47,566 nt of DNA from SAR324 cluster bacterium (GTDB lineage: Bacteria; SAR324; NAC60-12). A model generated the notes under the pieces. The model was not told the origin of the DNA. It searched no databases and saw nothing but the letters and a program-made list of their open reading frames with translations. This document shows, piece after piece, positions 45,104-47,566 of the stretch (within the stretch, counting starts at the first letter, position 1; every line of letters starts with the position of its first letter). The stretch covers positions 1 to 47,566 of the forward strand of contig JADFZZ010000038.1 in NCBI GenBank assembly GCA_015232315.1, in the 5' to 3' direction. The position numbers and the translations under genes are program-made.

Positions 45104-46111
45104 TTATTTATATCCTGCTCGTGTCATGAGCTGGACAGCCTGTGCCTGATATTCTCCAGCCGCCGAGATGTTGACGGAATCCTGCCTGAACTGACTTCCC
45201 CACCATTGCGACAGTCTCGGACTTGCGGAGACGTTCTGATTGGCGGGATACTCCAAATTATCATCAGCAAACAGATTCTGGGCTTCTGCCGAGGAGAGAA
45301 ACTCGATCAATTTAATGGCATCCGCCCTGTTTTTGGCGTATTTCGTGATTCCGGCTCCGGAAATATTGACATGAGTGCCTGTGGTCTGCTGATTGGCCCA
45401 GAACAATCCGACCGGGAACTCCGGATTGGCCAACAGCTCATTGCCAAGATAATAGGTATTGACGAGGCCTACATCACATTGTCCCGCGGCAATTGCCTTG
45501 AGAACATCTGAATCTTTTGCATGGATCACCGGTTGGTTGGCCATCCAGCCTTCAACAGTCTGTCGAGCGAAATCCTCTCCCTTTGATTTGATCATCGTTG
45601 CGACCATTGATTTGTTGTATACTTTTTTGGACGTTCTCAGACACAGTTTGTTTTTCCAGCGGGGATTTCCCAAATCCTCATACGTGGATAGCAAGGAGGG
45701 ATTGACACGTTCCTTGCTGTAAACAATGGTTCTTGCACGCAAGGTCAATCCGAACCAGAATCCCTCCGGATCACGCAAATGTGGCGGAATCTGACTGAAG
45801 ATCGTCCAGGATTCCACGCTTTGAAGAACCCCTTCTTTTTTGGCAAGCCACAAATTACCGGCATCTACGGTGAGAAGCACATCCGCGGATGTCTGTTTTC
45901 CCTCTGCTTTCAGACGTTCTATCAATTCCGCTTCATCAGCGGTTAAATATTTCACTTCAATCCCGGTTTTCCGTGTGAACGCGTCAAACGCTGGTTTGAT
46001 CATTTTTTCAATCCGTGCGGAATACACATGAACTGTTTGCCCCATGACACCTGAAGCGGTTCCTCCTATACCGATCAGTACTATACTGATCCACCATATT
46101 ATTTTTTTCAT
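45104..46111 (-). CDS. fbpA: Fe(III)-binding periplasmic protein (FutA/FbpA type)
   Basis: The 335-residue protein has a Sec signal peptide (cleavage likely after VMG, residue 24) and a solute-binding fold. Features are VYSARIEKMIKPAF near the N-terminus, YSKERV, and the adjacent tyrosines in NTYYLGN that bind Fe(III) in this family. It delivers ferric iron to FbpB. GGAG precedes ATG 46111. A promoter-like pair and a Fur-like site lie upstream, and the MITE lies downstream. Confidence 0.92.
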   Translation of the reverse strand: MKKIIWWISIVLIGIGGTASGVMGQTVHVYSARIEKMIKPAFDAFTRKTGIEVKYLTADEAELIERLKAEGKQTSADVLLTVDAGNLWLAKKEGVLQSVESWTIFSQIPPHLRDPEGFWFGLTLRARTIVYSKERVNPSLLSTYEDLGNPRWKNKLCLRTSKKVYNKSMVATMIKSKGEDFARQTVEGWMANQPVIHAKDSDVLKAIAAGQCDVGLVNTYYLGNELLANPEFPVGLFWANQQTTGTHVNISGAGITKYAKNRADAIKLIEFLSSAEAQNLFADDNLEYPANQNVSASPRLSQWWGSQFRQDSVNISAAGEYQAQAVQLMTRAGYK

Positions 46112-46123
46112 GTTTTCTCCATA

Positions 46124-46141
46124 AATAGAATTATCATTCTT
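46124..46141 (-). promoter_or_regulatory. possible Fur box of fbpA
   Basis: AATAGAATTATCATTCTT contains ATTATC, the Fur hexamer GATAAT in reverse, flanked by weaker ones. It sits between the likely promoter and the start of an iron-uptake gene, where a repressor would act. The match is partial. Confidence 0.35.
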
Positions 46142-46159
46142 GAGACTAAGAGAAAAATT

Positions 46160-46187
46160 AGTCTATGCGAATAATTATAAATTTCAA
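46160..46187 (-). promoter_or_regulatory. putative sigma-70 promoter of fbpA
   Basis: On the minus strand TTGAAA (46182-46187) is followed by a 16-base spacer and TAGACT (46160-46165). It lies about 50 bases before the start codon. Confidence 0.45.
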
Positions 46188-46273
46188 TACTTAAAAAAAT
46201 TAATGCGTAGCATGGGTCTGATTTTCTGCGACTTGCTGCATGGGTCCTTTGGTAATTGCCGTGGTAACGCATC

Positions 46274-46349
46274 GTGTCATTTCGAACGAGGAGAGAAATT
46301 TTTAATACATTCTGTTTTTAAGAGCCCTCACATTCGTTCAGGATGACAC
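46274..46349. repeat. 76-bp imperfect inverted repeat
   Basis: GTGTCATTTCGAACGA at the left pairs with the complement of TCGTTCAGGATGACAC at the right (13 of 16). It resembles known GTCATTTCGAACGAG-type interspersed repeats of bacteria. It lies between fbpA and the transposase. Confidence 0.7.
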
Positions 46350-46405
46350 CGTTTACAGTCCTTTCGCTTATTTTTAGGACCCATTATGAATTTGATTTTG
46401 AATCG

Positions 46406-47566
46406 TCAAGAAGGAGCGGTCTTTGGTTCGTTATGAACCAGGTAAACGTCCTGTGGGATTTGTAGTAGTTTGAGAACAAGGCACTGAATATCTGAAAGAG
46501 CCTCGACGAGAACAACGCTTTGGTGTTTCTCAGTGTCTTCGATCAAAAGATGTAGTGATTGAAAAACGGCTAATAAGCGTTCCGCAGAAGGTCGCGCGGT
46601 TTTCATTTTTGGATTTCCGGGAACCAATCCTGATAGTTCTTGTTTGTTTACCGCTAATTCTCGGCGCGCGACAAATTCCAGAAGCGTCAAAGCTTGCAAA
46701 GCCAGAGTTAACAGAAACATCAATCCGCGAATGCGCGTCTCAATCCGCAGGAAAAGCGGTAGGGCAGGTAAACTGCCTTTTTTCCAGTGTTGTATATCGT
46801 GTTCTACCTCCCATTGATCACGATAATAGCTGATGGCCTGATTCAAGGAGAGTTCTTTGACTGGAGCATTAACGACGTAGATCCGCCATCCGGCCAGGAG
46901 CATCGCTTTATCAATAGCTTTCTGGTTTCTTGTGAAATTGAAGCGGAATTGAGAATGAATTTCATGCCGTGACGGCGTATTGGGCCCGGGGCGTCCCGCG
47001 CAGAGATATTTTATGGTTTCAACACGCTCTTCGGTGATATTCCATTGGATGTACTCAGAAACGCGAAAGCGTTGCAAAATAGTGTCAATTTTACCCTTGA
47101 GTTTTTCTGGATCGTCAAAAATTTTCGTTTGTAGACGACCCAATTCTTCCGCAGTTTTTTGCAGACGTTTTTCCAAACTTTCGCGCTGTCCGTTCGCATG
47201 AGCGGGACTTTGGATGACCAACCATCGCTCTTGCCATGAGAACGGATCTTCCGAGGAAAAACTCATGGTTCGAGAAAACTCAAAACCTTTAGCGACGCAA
47301 CGAGTTGTTCCATCACGGTAAGTATGCCAAAGCAGTTCCAAAAAACAATGTTGAGGATCGAGAACTGTTTGGGTGAGGATCTCAGGAACTTCGCCGGTCA
47401 TAGGCAGCGGAAAGAGGTAACGTCCGCCTTCCCTGGCAATCGTGGCGCGGGTCTCTATGGCCGCCCCTTTGCTATCAGCAACATAAAGAAAAGCCGGATG
47501 ACCAATAGCCGCGGTCATTTGACGCCAGGCTGGAATATAGAGCGGATCGTCCGCGTTATGACCCGC
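46406..47566 (-). CDS. DDE transposase (IS4/IS1634-like), start beyond window
   Basis: The frame is open to the window's right edge (the part shown is 386 residues), so the N-terminus is cut off. Preceding ATG 47518 the frame still reads HNADDPLYIPAWRQ. DDE features are FLYVADSKG (second Asp of the triad), YLFPLPMTGEVP, and a C-terminal YYRDQWEVEHDIQHWK with the catalytic Glu in the YREK-like motif. This is typical of IS4-superfamily transposases, most like IS1634. It appears intact in the visible part. A link to the MITE family cannot be judged, since the element's ends are not both in the window. Confidence 0.8.
   Translation of the reverse strand, partial: AGHNADDPLYIPAWRQMTAAIGHPAFLYVADSKGAAIETRATIAREGGRYLFPLPMTGEVPEILTQTVLDPQHCFLELLWHTYRDGTTRCVAKGFEFSRTMSFSSEDPFSWQERWLVIQSPAHANGQRESLEKRLQKTAEELGRLQTKIFDDPEKLKGKIDTILQRFRVSEYIQWNITEERVETIKYLCAGRPGPNTPSRHEIHSQFRFNFTRNQKAIDKAMLLAGWRIYVVNAPVKELSLNQAISYYRDQWEVEHDIQHWKKGSLPALPLFLRIETRIRGLMFLLTLALQALTLLEFVARRELAVNKQELSGLVPGNPKMKTARPSAERLLAVFQSLHLLIEDTEKHQSVVLVEALSDIQCLVLKLLQIPQDVYLVHNEPKTAPS

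Overview
The window looks like a chromosomal piece of a Gram-negative, motile or surface-sensing proteobacterium, possibly a deltaproteobacterium-like or SAR324-like lineage. This rests on lipoprotein and Sec signals, double-Cache MCP, 7TMR-DISM and SpoIIE-phosphatase regulators, AAA-ATPase_like/PD-(D/E)XK paralogues, Lcl_C (DUF1566) proteins and a moderate GC content. No rRNA or complete tRNA is present, so the taxonomic call is weak.

Layout. 1-5400 is a decayed accessory island: a frameshifted PIN/VapC relic, an intact type I restriction R subunit (HsdR-like), a 3' piece of tRNA-Gly(GCC), a truncated tyrosine integrase, a DUF499-like ATPase fragment and a broken transposase. 5400-19720 is a signalling region: small lipoprotein, CheY-like receiver, two membrane-anchored SpoIIE (PP2C) phosphatases, a UbiA-type prenyltransferase, a very large hybrid histidine kinase and an ABC-F ATPase. 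19900-23160 holds two convergent AAA-ATPase_like paralogues whose shared 3' junction carries a MITE with a 10-bp target duplication. 23860-26500 is the most unusual part: a lipoprotein/DUF1566 gene split by an amber codon, a small gene, a second DUF1566 gene and a DUF1566 tail fragment. 27150-27750 is a truncated MNT/HEPN toxin-antitoxin pair. 28405-37447 (minus strand) is a seven-gene chemosensory operon: STAS, receiver-adenylate/guanylate cyclase, CheA, CheW, MCP, CheR, CheB. 37700-42000 holds an unknown repeat-containing membrane protein, a coiled-coil DUF1640-like protein, an AstE/AspA-like metallohydrolase and a Dyp-type peroxidase. 42112-46111 is an Fe(III) ABC importer (fbpABC) with a MITE between fbpA and fbpB. 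A transposase runs off the right edge.

How it works together. The che operon lacks a stand-alone CheY but encodes a receiver-linked cyclase and a STAS protein, so its output may be a cyclic nucleotide and a partner switch rather than a flagellar motor. Its CheB carries Glu where the phospho-acceptor Asp should be. The SpoIIE phosphatases are the kind of enzymes that dephosphorylate STAS proteins. FbpABC and the Dyp peroxidase fit iron and haem handling.

Main discovery candidate. The two DUF1566 genes have near-identical C-terminal ends in which 12 of 22 aligned codons differ only at the first and second bases while all 22 third bases are identical. The block just upstream shows the usual third-base changes. 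This is the footprint expected of adenine-directed mutagenesis from NNC/NNT (AAC/AAT) template codons, i.e. variable regions of a diversity-generating retroelement (DGR). No reverse transcriptase or template repeat was seen here, so the machinery would have to act in trans or have been lost. A 155-bp MITE family with 18-bp ends and 9-10-bp target duplications is the second notable element.
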